The translations under genes were made by a program, and so were the position numbers. Source: Phyllostachys edulis (Eukaryota; Streptophyta; Magnoliopsida; Poales; Poaceae). Taken from it: 64,000 bases of DNA. Location: assembly GCA_036346405.1 (NCBI GenBank), contig CM070561.1, positions 31,156,215 through 31,220,214 on the forward strand. Direction: 5' to 3'. Below are positions 44,070 through 55,094 of the stretch, one piece after another (position 1 is the stretch's first letter; each line of letters begins with the position of its first letter). Under the pieces are notes generated by a model. It saw only the letters and a list, made by a program, of their open reading frames with translations, was not told where the DNA came from and ran no database searches.

Positions 44070-44488
44070 GGGAGGATATCAGGTGCACATAGTGCATTTG
44101 GTACACATATAAAAAAACTTTTGTTTGGGTATCAAATTAGCATAAAAAATTCTGAAAAAAATTCTAGATATAATTTATGGTGTAATGTTCCACCCTTAAA
44201 AATTTGAAGTTCAAACTCAAAGTATGTTAGAAGATACAAAAAGAGAAATTCTGACATATGATAGATCAAATGGTGCTGAAAAAAACAGGAAATGTTACTA
44301 TTCACAGTAAACTTCTTTTTGTATCTTCTAACATACTTTGAGTTTGAACTTCAAATTTTAAAGGGTGGAACATTACACTATAAATTACATCTAGAATTTT
44401 TTTCAGAATTTTTTATGCTAATTTGATACCCAAACAAAAGTTTTTTTATATGTACACCAAATGCACTATGTGCACCTGATATTCCCCC
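44070..44488. mobile_element. Foldback MULE MITE, 419 bp
   Basis: Almost the whole element is an inverted repeat: 'atatcaggtgcacatagtgc' at 44076 and its inverse at 44463-44482, with arms of about 190 bp. It is flanked by a perfect 9-bp duplication agcgaaaga (44061-44069 and 44489-44497). Long arms and 9-bp duplication fit a Mutator-type foldback. A transcript through it would form a long hairpin. Confidence 0.88.
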
Positions 44489-44497
44489 AGCGAAAGA

Positions 44498-44942
44498 GCC
44501 ACAAGAAAATTTATTCTTGGGGACCCCATCGCGCGCTGCATTGGTTTATTAATTCTCTCTTTTTTTTAGGTCTCATGTGTAGACACCAAAACTCTCTCTA
44601 GTGAGCGAGAGGTGAAGCCATTTAGCCTCAAGCCCATTAATTTGCAATGCAAGAATTTTGTTCACAAAAGTGCGATTATTCAGTATACATATGAAATTGT
44701 TTTGAAGAAGGAAAAAAAACAGAATTGCTGAACAACACGCAGCTAAAAATTTCGACGAAAACAGTCAAATTTCTCACTATTGAATTTGCATCCCGGTTAA
44801 AATGCAGCCGTGACCTAGCCTGTTTGCAGAGCCTTGTTTGAGACAACTACTACTACATATGTTTAGCGCCCAATTGACAGTCTAATATGTTATTTGCCGG
44901 TATCTGGTTGATTCTTTCCTGTGACATGTAATATTCCGTATG
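44498..44942. other. No recognised gene
   Basis: AT-rich intergenic sequence, nothing supportable. Confidence 0.35.
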
Positions 44943-45485
44943 CACAATGAAACAAACCGAAAGTTCAGAGTTTTCAATTTTTTTGAATCTTTTGGTTGAG
45001 TTTTGAAATTCTTTCCCTTTTTGGAAAGTCCGGCCCAAAACCCGCTTTCCGTTTTCTCATTTCCGTTTCCTCCACTCGAAAACGCTTTCCTCTCCCAGGC
45101 GTCACCCCCCCCCCTTCCTCCCCTTGTCACCGCCCCATGTCACCTTCCCGACGCCATCGCCCCTTCGCTGCTGCCGTCAACCGCAATAGGGCACTGCCAC
45201 CTCGCCGTGCCACCTCCCCCTCTGCCTTCAATACGACACACGCCCCAAGCCGCCAGCGCTGCATCGCTCCCACGCCGCTCCCATTCCATCGCCATGCCAT
45301 GCCGCAAACGACGACTCCGCCGCACCACCTCCCGCCCCGCTCCAGTGAGGGAGCTAGGCCACCGCGACGCCACCCATGCGCACGCCCACGCCTCCACCTC
45401 ACCCCTGCTCTTCGCCATTCCCGCTCCACCGTCCACCTCGCCGCGCACGCACCAGCGCCTCCACTACTCCCACCGCCCTCAACCA

Positions 45486-45493
45486 GCTATAAA
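45486..45493 (+). promoter_or_regulatory. TATA box of the solo LTR
   Basis: CTATAAAT followed by a C-rich leader (gccgccccgctcaccc). This is the usual layout of the U3/R boundary in grass gypsy LTRs. Confidence 0.7.
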
Positions 45494-46541
45494 TGCCGCC
45501 CCGCTCACCCTTCCTCACTCGCACCAAGCACCAACCAAGCCCCCCCACCTCCCTTCGCCTCCAGAGCCGGCCGTCACCACCGCCTCCGCTCCTTCCCCAT
45601 CGAGCTGTAAGACAACGTCACCCTCTCTGCCCATGTCTCTTCCATCCAAGCTCCCCAACACCACCTCCTCCCTCCTGCACCCTTTTCCCCCCCTCCGACC
45701 TTGGCTTGTCTTGAGCTTCACCGTGCCGCCCTTCCCTCATTCTTGCCACCACAACCCAACACCCAAAACCCCATCCCGCGCAAAAACCCTAGAGGGAGAA
45801 GCACCTACCTCGGTGGAGCCTCCCCGCGCCACCTTCCCTTCGCCATCAGCCGCCACCGCCGCCGGAGCACCACTAGTCCCTTCGCCTTCGCTCCCTCCGC
45901 CCCGCTCGACAGCACCAAAAGGGGCGCTCGGCCGAAGCTCTGGCCTTCGGCCGAGTGCCCCAAAGGCCTTTAAGGTCTAGGTGTAATGGGCCTTCGAGCC
46001 ATTAAGCCGAATGGGCACGGCCCAAATACTATAGTCACTACAGTTCCTAGCCCGGCATTGTTCATTTCATATCTGGCCTTTTACTGTTGATCACTGTTCA
46101 TATAAAATATTGTTCATAATCGAGAACAAGATTACTATTCCTAAACCTAGTTTAGTGCCTAATTACTGCTCATAACCAAATTCATGCATGAACAGTAGAA
46201 AATGACACGATTCATCAAAACCCCAAATCGACAGTTCATACCCATTCTGACCGTCCGAGCCCAGAAAACCTATTATTGACTTCGATCAGCTATACCAAGC
46301 TTCCAATGAATCTTTTTACCTTTTTATCTGATTCATTATCTCTTTTCTTTATTTTTGTTATGCTTGAATTCATTTCTCACAACTCCATTTAATCCAACTA
46401 AACACCAAATAAATACCTACCCTTTCACACCACCTTCCTTTAAGTTTCTTTTCATTTTTATTTACTTGCATGTTGTTCCCAGCTCATTCCTTATTGAGCC
46501 GGATTTTATTTTGATTATTTTATTATATTGCTTCTCGTTAG

Positions 46542-46613
46542 ATCACGATTTTGACAACCAGACTCCAGTAGACACCGGACAAGACCAGTATCTACAGAAC
46601 TTTGTGCAAAAAG
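46542..46613 (+). other. Exon-like acidic module in the solo LTR
   Basis: Follows a T-rich tract ending cgttag. Open frame DHDFDNQTPVDTGQDQYLQN, then a boundary AAAAAG|GCAAGT. The module is 72 bp and polar/acidic. It is comparable to the module at 52652-52723, also 72 bp. Confidence 0.5.
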
Positions 46614-48121
46614 GCAAGTTGCATTCCTTGATCATTTTGAGCCTAAAATTCATATATTTATTATTACTTTCATTATTTTATTTGTGCCAATTACTTTAGT
46701 ACTGAAATAATAATTTTGAATGTCATGATAATTAGATAAATCCTATCACTCCACAGATAAACCCACCTAGCACTTGTAGGTCATATTCACCTTGACAAAT
46801 ACCCAGCACTTGTAGGCCATATTCACCTTGACACGTTCACATAAAATATTAGCTATATAAATAGCTTTGTTACAAAAAGTGTTAATCCTGAAAAGCAGTA
46901 TTGGCAGTTCGCCATTGGGTTTTGGTGGAGAGTTAAGGGTTGTGTCCAGAATGTTGGACAACCCAATAGACTTGTGGAAAAGTAAGTCTAAGGTAAGGCC
47001 TAAAGGATGGACAACCACAAGTTGGTGTTGGACCATCGCCTCACTGTAAGACAGGTAAGGACAAGAATCTTGTGCCAAGTAACTGACATAGAAAAACCGC
47101 TCAACCACATGTGTGGTCATTACTCCCTGGCTTAGTACACTGCTCTTCCATTTGAATATCTACAGGATGTCAACTGCTCTTATGTGTTAGAGCAGAAGGA
47201 ATTGGGGTGAGATAGGAGCGGACCTGTAGGGACACTCGCTGGTCTACACAACGGTATGGACCCGTCAGCCTCGGAGTACGCATTCCACTGTTGGTCAATG
47301 GTCTCCCGAGGGCTGTACGGAGTAAGACCTACCGGGTAGAGGCTAAAAAGGGTTGAGCAGTGAAAAGGCTTTGTTATCTCAGTTTAGTCGTACGCTAACG
47401 TGTTGCGTGTATATTGCATGACAGTATGAGTTTGAGATATCTTGTAGGTAAAGTTGAGCAACTCTGCAGAGTGTATAATTAAAGGTATTCGAATACGTCG
47501 TGCTTCTGGTTAATGAAGTTGTGTTAATGGGTGATTCCAATACAGAGACATAAGTAGAGTTTTTGAGATGTTAAGTTGGTAATTGTGATTTGTTGAGAAA
47601 CCCCTCTGATGTTATATCTATTATTTTTTTACTGTTTTAAATATAAACTGCTTTAACTGCAAAATGCATCCACATATGCCTGCTAAAGGTAAACCCTAAC
47701 CATCCATTAAACTCCTTGCATGTAATTATTTAGCTTTTTCATGTGGCTTGTTGAATACGGAAGTTGTACTCATTTTTGCAATATATGTAAAACATCTACA
47801 GAGGAAACCTGGAAAAATGCAGAGGATCTTGTTGAGCAGGATTGGTGGACCCACAGATGGCAACGACTACTGTTATTAGGTCTCGACCGCGCTTAAGCGT
47901 GCCTGTAGTTTGAGGTTCTTTTGTCTTGTATTATATTAACTTTGGGCTTGGATGTCCGTGTCAGTGTAAAAAGTGGCTATTAAGCCTTAACCTTGTGTAA
48001 TAAAAATCTGGTTTTTGCTGTAATCGGAAGCTTGCTTGAGACATTGCTTACTTCGCAACTGCACATCCTGATCAATTATGAAGAGTTTAACGGTTTCAGA
48101 ATTTGGGGCTGTTACACACAA

Positions 48122-49017
48122 AGCTGATACCTTTTGATTTGCCATTGTGTCATCCTGATCGCCATGGGCTGATGGGCTTCTGCTCCTTGTCTGGCAGGAA
48201 AATATTAGCTCCTAATCGTAGTGACCTTGGCACTCTGCAACTCGGTAGACTCACTGAACAACAAACAGTAACCGCCGAGCTATGGAATTGTACCAGCGGA
48301 CGGATAGATAGACGTGCAGGACACTATTAATACTTGGAGATAAACATCCCATTGTTAATTAAGTTGATCTAAAAAACATCCCATTGTTAACTCTCACATA
48401 GGTAAGAAATTTACAACCAAATCAAAGTGCTGAGTGATTGATTTGCTCCAATGATAGGTCTTTTACCCTATAGAACACGTAAAGAACTACTCCATGAGTG
48501 GATAGGAATCAGTGAGTGGTCATCGCACAAGAGCGATTTATGCCCTCCTTTTGTGTGGCTGATGACGATTAATCATTCAATCCATGGACAAAACTATGCA
48601 AGTGTGGCATCAATCAAACACAAGACAAAAGGCACAGCAACTTGGACAGAATTCTTATTTCCTCTCTCTCTCTCTCTCTGTCCAATTGCTGCTGTTGACA
48701 AGCATGAAGAGGCAAGCCCTACAAAAGAACTTGTGGCTGGCGAGCAAGTTGAGTGCTTTTCCTGGGAAAGGAAACTTGAAAGCAGCAGTGTGTTGGAATG
48801 GACATGGACCGTGTGTTGTGTGTGTCCCCGGCTAATATGCGGCGCTCTGTGCTCATCGTCGCTCATGGCGCCCTAAGTTGATAGGCTACTACAACCAGCT
48901 AGGGGCATCTCTTTGATTGCTCTGATGTGGATTTGTTCTTGTTTAAAAAGCCCGTTCAAATCGGTTTCGGTAAGGGACAACTAATTATACTGTCATGTCG
49001 CTACCGCTGACATAGAA
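48122..49017. other. No recognised gene; (CT)n tract at 48661-48681
   Basis: A 141-codon open frame (48451-48876) matches nothing I know. The only clear feature is a short CT microsatellite. Confidence 0.35.
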
Positions 49018-49136
49018 CACTAAGGCCTTTTTTGGAAGCATAAATTCTAAGTCCATCCTAGTGGATGAGCTGGAATTTTAGTTTAAAATCCTGACTTATC
49101 CATAAAGATAGACTGAGAATTTGAGTTTTCCAAACA
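49018..49136. mobile_element. Short MITE with 'ttttggaa' inverted ends
   Basis: Left ctaaggccttttttggaa, right the inverse of cttagcacttgtttggaa, 119 bp in all. This is typical of small grass MITEs with 'gcacttgtttgg' ends. Confidence 0.5.
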
Positions 49137-50510
49137 AGTGCTAAGAGTCGTGTTACAAACACGGGAATTTGGTTAAGATCTTACGGGAATTGTGTTGTTT
49201 CCTCTTATTAGACGGTGCCCTATTTTATCTCGTTTGTGTGAAGTACATGGCTAATAATAACAAACGGGCAATACTTGTGTAAACCATGGAAGTGATTGGC
49301 ACTCACAGTGGAACCCTTTCTAGGCTTATGGATTTTCTAGCCTGATAGATGATAGCTTGAGTTGGATGCTAATTAAGTACATGAGCATCATTGATTTAAC
49401 CTGACATGATCGTGTTTATTTGGCAGCTGAACCTATCTTTTGGTCATACCTATATCTGCTAGGTACTAGGAAGAATCACAGAGTAACTATGGAGGGAGGG
49501 GAGGAAGAGAAAAAAAAACAATCATCAGTTATCACTCAACACTCAACACTAGCTCCCTTTCTTTCTTTTTTCAACACTCAACACTAGCTCGCTTTCTTTC
49601 TTTTTTCTCTTTTCACAAAAAGAGAATCAATCGAGACAGGTTAAGTAGCACCGGCCAGTACCGAGTCTAGCAAGTGCTTGACACGTATGGACACCTGAAA
49701 AATATCCAGCTTGATTGTCCTGTATTTAACAGTAGGACGTGACTAGCATTCGGACGTACGATTCGAGCGCTAGCGTTGATTTGGCGTCATGAGGTTCAAC
49801 CGTCCGATCTCAACGTGTTTTTTTTCATACTGAAACAAGCGAAAAGGAATTCAATGCAACATCACGCACCCCTGACGCAACAAAAAAAACTCCGTCGTCC
49901 GATCTCACTCGCCCATGAGATTCGAAGTTTCTCATCCGAAAAAGGATTTGAAAAAATAACATATTCTCATCGAAATTGCATGAAAACCATTAGTATAGAA
50001 CCTAGCTACGCTTTAAAACTAATTCAAATATCTCAATCAAATAAATTTTGATATTACAACATTGCAACATTCAACAATAATAGTGGCAACATCATAAAAT
50101 AATTGTTGCAACATCAAGAAAATTGCAACATTCAAACCTAATTTATGAAACATTTGAAAATAATAGTGGTAACACCCGAAAATAATTGTTGTAACATCAA
50201 GAAATTTTGCAACATTTAAACCTGATTTATGAAACATTTTGATTTCATGTGTGCAATAATCGACAACAATAGTTGCAACATCGAGAAAATCCTCATGAAA
50301 AAAAATCCATTTCAAGAAATTGTTGCAACATCTAAAATCACCTATTACAACAACAAAAAAAAACCCTTATAGCTGCAACAAACACCAACACGAGCCATGA
50401 GAACCCAACGAAACCTCTCCAAAAATGCCTTCCGCGGAGGCGTGGTGTGTGAGAACCATAAAACTTAAAATTAATCTAAACGACAATAAGCGGTAATAAA
50501 GAAAATTAAT
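49137..50510. other. Intergenic with short repeats
   Basis: A ~36-bp word (ctcaacactagctc-ctttctttcttttttcaaca) is repeated in tandem at 49546-49610. From 50050 to 50360 the word 'ttgcaacat' recurs about ten times in both spellings (gcaacatt/gttgcaacat), a pattern of subterminal repeats in some transposons. No gene is recognised. Confidence 0.45.
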
Positions 50511-52550
50511 AAGCGGTAAGTTGCAATCTAATAAAAGAACAAACGACAACCCAGTTTATTTCAAGAATTCATTGAATTCATTATCAAGAGTTTACAACAT
50601 GGTTTATAAATCCATACACAGTTACAATCTCAGAATCAACTACAAGAGTTTATTACAAGCAAAAGTAAAATATTAATACAAGCCCGGAATTTATTACAAT
50701 CACTGAATTAATTACATCATATCAAAATAAGAAAATTACAGCTTTGAGTACATTACAAAAGAGAATAATAAAATCTAGCATCTCGCCAAAGCCTTGCATC
50801 TTTGTCTATGTATTGCCATCTAGTCGCACACATTCCTCGGCCAACCAGAAACACTGCACACATTCCATTTTCCACAAAGACCAATAGACCCACCACAAAA
50901 CCAAAAACTATAAATAGAAGTTAGAAGTAGAAAATGATTGCTGTTAGATTTCATGAAGCTCATCGAGGTTCCCATACTGACCTCGGTCAATCGACACCAT
51001 CTCACTTTAGTGGGTTTCATCACCTAATAATTTTAGAAATCCGATACCCACATTATATCGACTTACCTTCGCTGCAGAAAATCCAGAAAATAGTATCGGA
51101 GACCACCTTTGGACCAAAGGTCCATAGCTCAATAGGGAGTTGTGAGAGCCAAGTGGATAAGGAGAGGGCAAATGTGGCATGCACAGGCCAAGGGAAAGAG
51201 CTAGCCGAATGCCTCCACTCCGTCTTAAGCTCTTTTCCCTCACAAAGCCAACACAAGCATCTCATTCTTTCACAGCCCAAGGCCACCAACACAGCACAAG
51301 CAAGCCAAGCAAAGCCAACCAACATCACAGCCACAAGCCAGCAACCACACACTAAGCAAGCTCACTGCCACCACAAGCAAGCCAAGCATCACCCACCATT
51401 GCAACCTCCCAAATCATCCACAGAGAGCAACCGGAGGAGAGGAGCGCAAAGGAGAAGGGGAAGACCGAAGGAGCGTGGACGACCATAGCGTCGACCCACG
51501 ACCGTCAATGACCACCGGGACCAAGCCAAGCTGACAGGGACCACAGAAATCGAAGGGAGCCCCAAAGAGCACCATGACCACCACACGGCCAGCATCACCA
51601 ACCCGGCCAACCATTGCCAGTCCAGTCCCAACCTAGCTGAGTAACCAAGGTAACCCACCCCTCATGCCCCCACTCTCAGTTTTGCCCAAGCCGAACCCAC
51701 CACAGTAGCATCAGCATCCATCCATTCCATCACAGAGCAAGAGAGGTAAAGGGAGTAGAGAGGGAAGAGAGTGGAGGTATACCTCGGCACGGGCCAAGCC
51801 ACGGGAGGAATGGGCCGAGAAGTAGGGGAGAGGAGGCAGAGGCGCACACACGCGGGAGGACTGAGCCGCTGCAGCGTGTGGGCGGGCACGAGCCGGGTGC
51901 GGCTGGAAGCGCGGGCGAGCTGGGAGTGGTGGAGGTGACGCCGAGAGCTTCGGCCAAGCAAGCACCAGGGAAGAAGAAGAAGAAATGAGGAATGGAGAGG
52001 AATGGGGAGAAGAGAAAAGAAGCAAGGAAATGGGGCCAGGGGCGAGTCGGCCGAAGCAAAGAGATAAGGGAGAGAGAGAAAGAGAGAAAAAGAAAAGGAA
52101 AGGAAAGGAAAGGAAAGGAAAAAAAAAAAAAAATTATAGAGAGAGAGAGATATATATATTAAAATATTTAAGAAAAGGGGAAGAAATTAGGTGTGGGGTA
52201 GAAAGGTAATTTCTCGTGAGGAAAAATAGCATTAGACCGACCGATCGAAAATAAAAATGGGAAAAGGTGTAAAATTAATCTGAGACTATATGACTAAATT
52301 CATCGTCGATAAAACTCCCAAAAATTAGCCCTATAATCTGATGCATAGAAATAATTTAATCGAGATATAATAATTAAATTAAACAGCCCCCCGTAAATAT
52401 CACCCCTAAAACAAACTGCCCAATGTCCGTTATTAACAAACACGCGAGTATAGGCAACCAACAATTCCAGAGCCAGTAGACCGTAGAACAACCGCAGTTA
52501 GGGAGTGTTAACCCCGCGGGGGATCTGAAAAGTTTATTAAATTAAAATCT
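50511..52550 (-). repeat. Gypsy-type LTR or LTR part, minus strand
   Basis: Read on the minus strand it has the same plan as the other large LTRs: a C-rich leader (52050-51650), then an intron-like stretch. A segment ends GATTTTCTGCAGCGAAG|GTAAGT at about 51067, with a GT donor here rather than GC. No gag or pol. The ends are not resolved and no target duplication was found. It interrupts or abuts the plus-strand LTR that follows. Confidence 0.5.
52070..52152. repeat. Purine microsatellite (GA/GGAAA)n
   Basis: gagaga, then repeated ggaaa units and a poly(A) run, followed by more gagaga. Confidence 0.95.
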
Positions 52551-52651
52551 GTTGACAAAGAATATCAACTGACTAATGTACGCTTAATAGCACCAACAAA
52601 AGCAACTAAGTATTTATTTATTTATTATTCATGCCTACCGTATAATTGTAG

Positions 52652-54621
52652 AAGGTGAACCAACGCAGGCAGGTGTAATCGATCCAGGTTTCATTGATGC
52701 CGATCTTTACTACGACTACGAAGGCAAGTCTATCTCTTGAACATCAACATAGTTATATTAAATGTAAAAGTTATATTGTTGTACCATATATGTATGTGCA
52801 TCAAAATTATCTCTCAAAATCAAATTGGATAAAAGAGATAAAGAGAAAAGAGATATGGTAAATGAGAAAAGAGCAGTACAGCTGAGATGAGCAGCTATAC
52901 TGCAAGAGAAATATTAGGATGGTAAAGGGGGCCCTTTGCAGGAAAAGAGAAGAGGGAAGAGGTAGGACCCTTTACATGTGGATAATATATAAAGACCAAC
53001 AAAACTCTTACTCAGATAAGATGCCGTATTTAAGTGTCAACCATTTTTTCGTTTCGGCGGACAGAAATGCTACCTTGTTACGTGGCTATACTCTCCACAT
53101 CGGGTAAGTAATATTGCATGAGTGAGTTATGGAGCAACCCATGCCATGACTAGTAGGCAAAGTCTAGAAGTGGGGGCTCCAAGGCGCTATAGTACCGCAA
53201 GGTGGAGTGTTGGGTGCGGGGATGTCCGGCCCAACCAACATTATTGGAACTCGGTGGAGGACTGGGTGAGCGCCCCAGGACACCGATGGAAAATAATGGG
53301 TGGGGACTTAATCACGTAACTTAGAAAATGTTTTGTATTCTGAACTCGAAACTGCATCAAAGGAAATACGGAATAGGGCTGTACATTTTCAAACCGAACC
53401 GAGCAAACCGAACCGAAAATACCAAACCGTACTGGTCAACTTGGTTTGACTAGTATTCGGTATTCTGTACGGTATTCAGAATTCTGTTTTTTCGGTAAAA
53501 ACCGGTCGAAAACTGAACCCATATTACAGCTGCTCTGACTCGGGGAGTTGCGTTGCGCTCGTCGGCATCCACGATCTACAGGCCCACAACCACGCTCCGC
53601 GCTCGCCGTTAGGCCCATCACGTGAATTGGTTCTGAATCTTTTGATGCGTCCAGCTGTGAGCGGTCCCATGTATTGTGGGCCCACGTGAATTGCTCTAGG
53701 TGGCCTTCCTGCTCCTTTCTCCTTTGACCGAATGCTGGGTTGGTTGGTGGGTGGTGGCTGTCGAATTAAGTAAAGGGGCTGGGTTGGGCACTTGTGCTGT
53801 ATCATGCTCATTAGATGGCATCAGTGCATGTGTATTGGGCAAGTGCAATTGTGCATGCTGGCTGCTGCATGCACAAGTCAGCAAAGGCGCAAAGCCAACA
53901 CCAAGTCACCAACATTGCAAGAGCATGATACTGCATTACTGCTGTGGATTGTGGTGCTGTCCGCTAGGCACATGTGATTGCCAGCTTGCCACAACATTGT
54001 TACTTGTTCACAATTCGCGTCAACTTTGGTAAATATGGTATTTACCGATATCGTACCGAAATAAATTGGGATTTACCGAAACCGGACCGTATTATTAAAA
54101 ATACCATATTTACCGTATATACCGAACCGAAAAAACCGAACGAACACCCCTAATACGGGAGACCTAGTGTAAAGAGAGCTCAGAATAGCTATGGGTAAAG
54201 TGGTACAAAGCATGAATAGTGCTAAATATCTAACCATGAATTCATACATGTCTCCTAGATTGGAGTCTACGGTGACCGCTAGGGGTTTATCTTTTTACCG
54301 AGTGATAAGTAGTCTTTTCAAAATTAAAACTGCCACTTAAATCTTGGTAAAGTACTTTCCAGAAAAAAGAGATGAGCTAGAAAATGTGACAACAAACAGA
54401 GAAGAGTCATGCAATGCATTTTTGCTAATAAATGCTTGCTGAATACACTAGTACTCATTCCTTTTTGCTATTATTCTCCTTTGTTAGATCCTAGTCCGGC
54501 CGGGAACTATCCCGAGTGGGATGAAGGACACGCAGGTGCCGAGGAGGCTGCAGGAGGCGAGGGCGCTTACTACGAGGAGCCGGGCGAGGTGGACACCCTA
54601 TTCGGCGAGTGGGACAAGTAG
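52652..54621 (+). CDS. Two-exon acidic ORF embedded in the LTR (hypothetical)
   Basis: Exon a 52652-52723 follows tataattgtag and ends TACGAAG before GCAAGT; exon b 54488-54621 follows tttgttag and ends in TAG. The junction joins in phase: exon a ends with one base of a codon, exon b supplies AT, giving Asp, so the frame runs ...LYYDYE-DPSPAGNYPEWDE. Exon b continues GAEEAAGGEGAYYEEPGEVD and LFGEWDK. The product would be strongly acidic, Tyr/Gly-rich, without a known domain. The upstream start is not located. It may be a decayed retroelement accessory ORF rather than a working gene. A hAT element sits in its intron. Confidence 0.4.
53374..54152. mobile_element. hAT element, 779 bp, non-autonomous
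   Basis: Ends TAGGGCTGT...CCGAACCGA and the inverse of TAGGGGTGTTCG...CGGTTCGG. It is flanked by an 8-bp duplication atacggaa (53366-53373) and atacggga (54153-54160), one mismatch. Both subterminal regions are packed with 'accgaa' words in opposite orientation, likely enzyme-binding repeats. There is no transposase frame. Confidence 0.85.
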
Positions 54622-54861
54622 ACGCCCGGTGGAGCAGGGTAAGTAAGCGAGGGGATCTCTTTTCCTGTTGTAATTAAATAATTGTATTAAAGATCATAGC
54701 CTTGCGTGGCTAACTGTTGCAATAAAGTACAGTTTCTATCTTATTGTTCCGCTGCGTTAACTTTGGTAAGGCTTATTATTCGTCGGAGCGGTGTCCTATC
54801 GGACAGACGAATAATAATCCATATGCTTAAGTGTGATTACCCTTTGGGGTAATGACATGGG

Positions 54862-55094
54862 GCGCCGCATGGTGGCCGCCGCCGGTGTCGCTCATGAGGA
54901 TGAGGACGTTCTTGGCGCGGTTGGCGCCAAGTCGACGAAGCTTCGACAAGGCCTCTTCCTCCTCCCGTAAAAGCTCGTGATGTAGGAGAGGCTCTTGCGA
55001 ACTGCGCCTTCATTCTTCTTTGGTGGTAGGTCGCCACGCTCTCCAGCACCGCCTCTCGAATCGACCGCTCCCGTGGCGACACCATCGCGGACAA
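54862..55094 (-). pseudogene. MGDG synthase (MGD2/3-like) 5' fragment, frameshifted
   Basis: On the minus strand an ATG at 55094 opens MSAMVSPRERSIREAVLESV, like the N-terminus of grass type-B monogalactosyldiacylglycerol synthases. After a frame change near 54965 it continues EEEEALSKLRRLG, then AKNVLILMSDTGGGHHAAP. VLxLMSDTGGGHRASAEA is the hallmark of the N-terminal half of these plastid-envelope glycosyltransferases. The Arg after GGH is His here, and the match ends two residues later at the junction with LTR sequence. Only about 78 of roughly 460 codons are present. It is a captured or left-over gene fragment. Confidence 0.75.

Larger units (their letters stand above)
44948..48116 (+). 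mobile_element. Solo LTR of a large gypsy-type element (3169 bp)
   Basis: Starts TGAAACAAACC, ends GGGGCTGTTACA, and is flanked by a perfect 5-bp duplication cacaa (44943-44947 and 48117-48121). No primer-binding site, polypurine tract or coding region is attached, so it is a solo LTR from LTR-LTR recombination. It has a promoter (TATA at 45486) followed by a C-rich leader, and an exon-like module at 46542-46613. The 325-codon proline-rich frame at 45003-45980 crosses the TATA box and is not a gene. Confidence 0.85.
52551..54855 (+). repeat. Gypsy-type LTR part, plus strand, split by a hAT element
   Basis: Contains two exon-like segments (52652-52723 and 54488-54621) and the plain intron-like sequence between them. 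The 3' end is not a clean TG...CA; around 54840-54860 it runs into the MGDG synthase fragment, so it is truncated or rearranged there. The 5' end is lost at the junction with the minus LTR. Confidence 0.5.

Noticed and set aside
45003..45980. 325-codon plus-strand open frame, Pro/Ser-rich
   Set aside because: It spans the TATA box and leader of the solo LTR, has low-complexity C-rich codons, and three other frames are also open there. This is base composition, not a gene.
48451..48876. 141-codon plus-strand frame
   Set aside because: No motif, no splice or promoter evidence; overlaps a CT microsatellite.
50040..50360. CRISPR-like spaced repeats ('ttgcaacat')
   Set aside because: Spacing is irregular, repeats are only 8-10 bp and occur in both variants, and this is a plant nuclear context.
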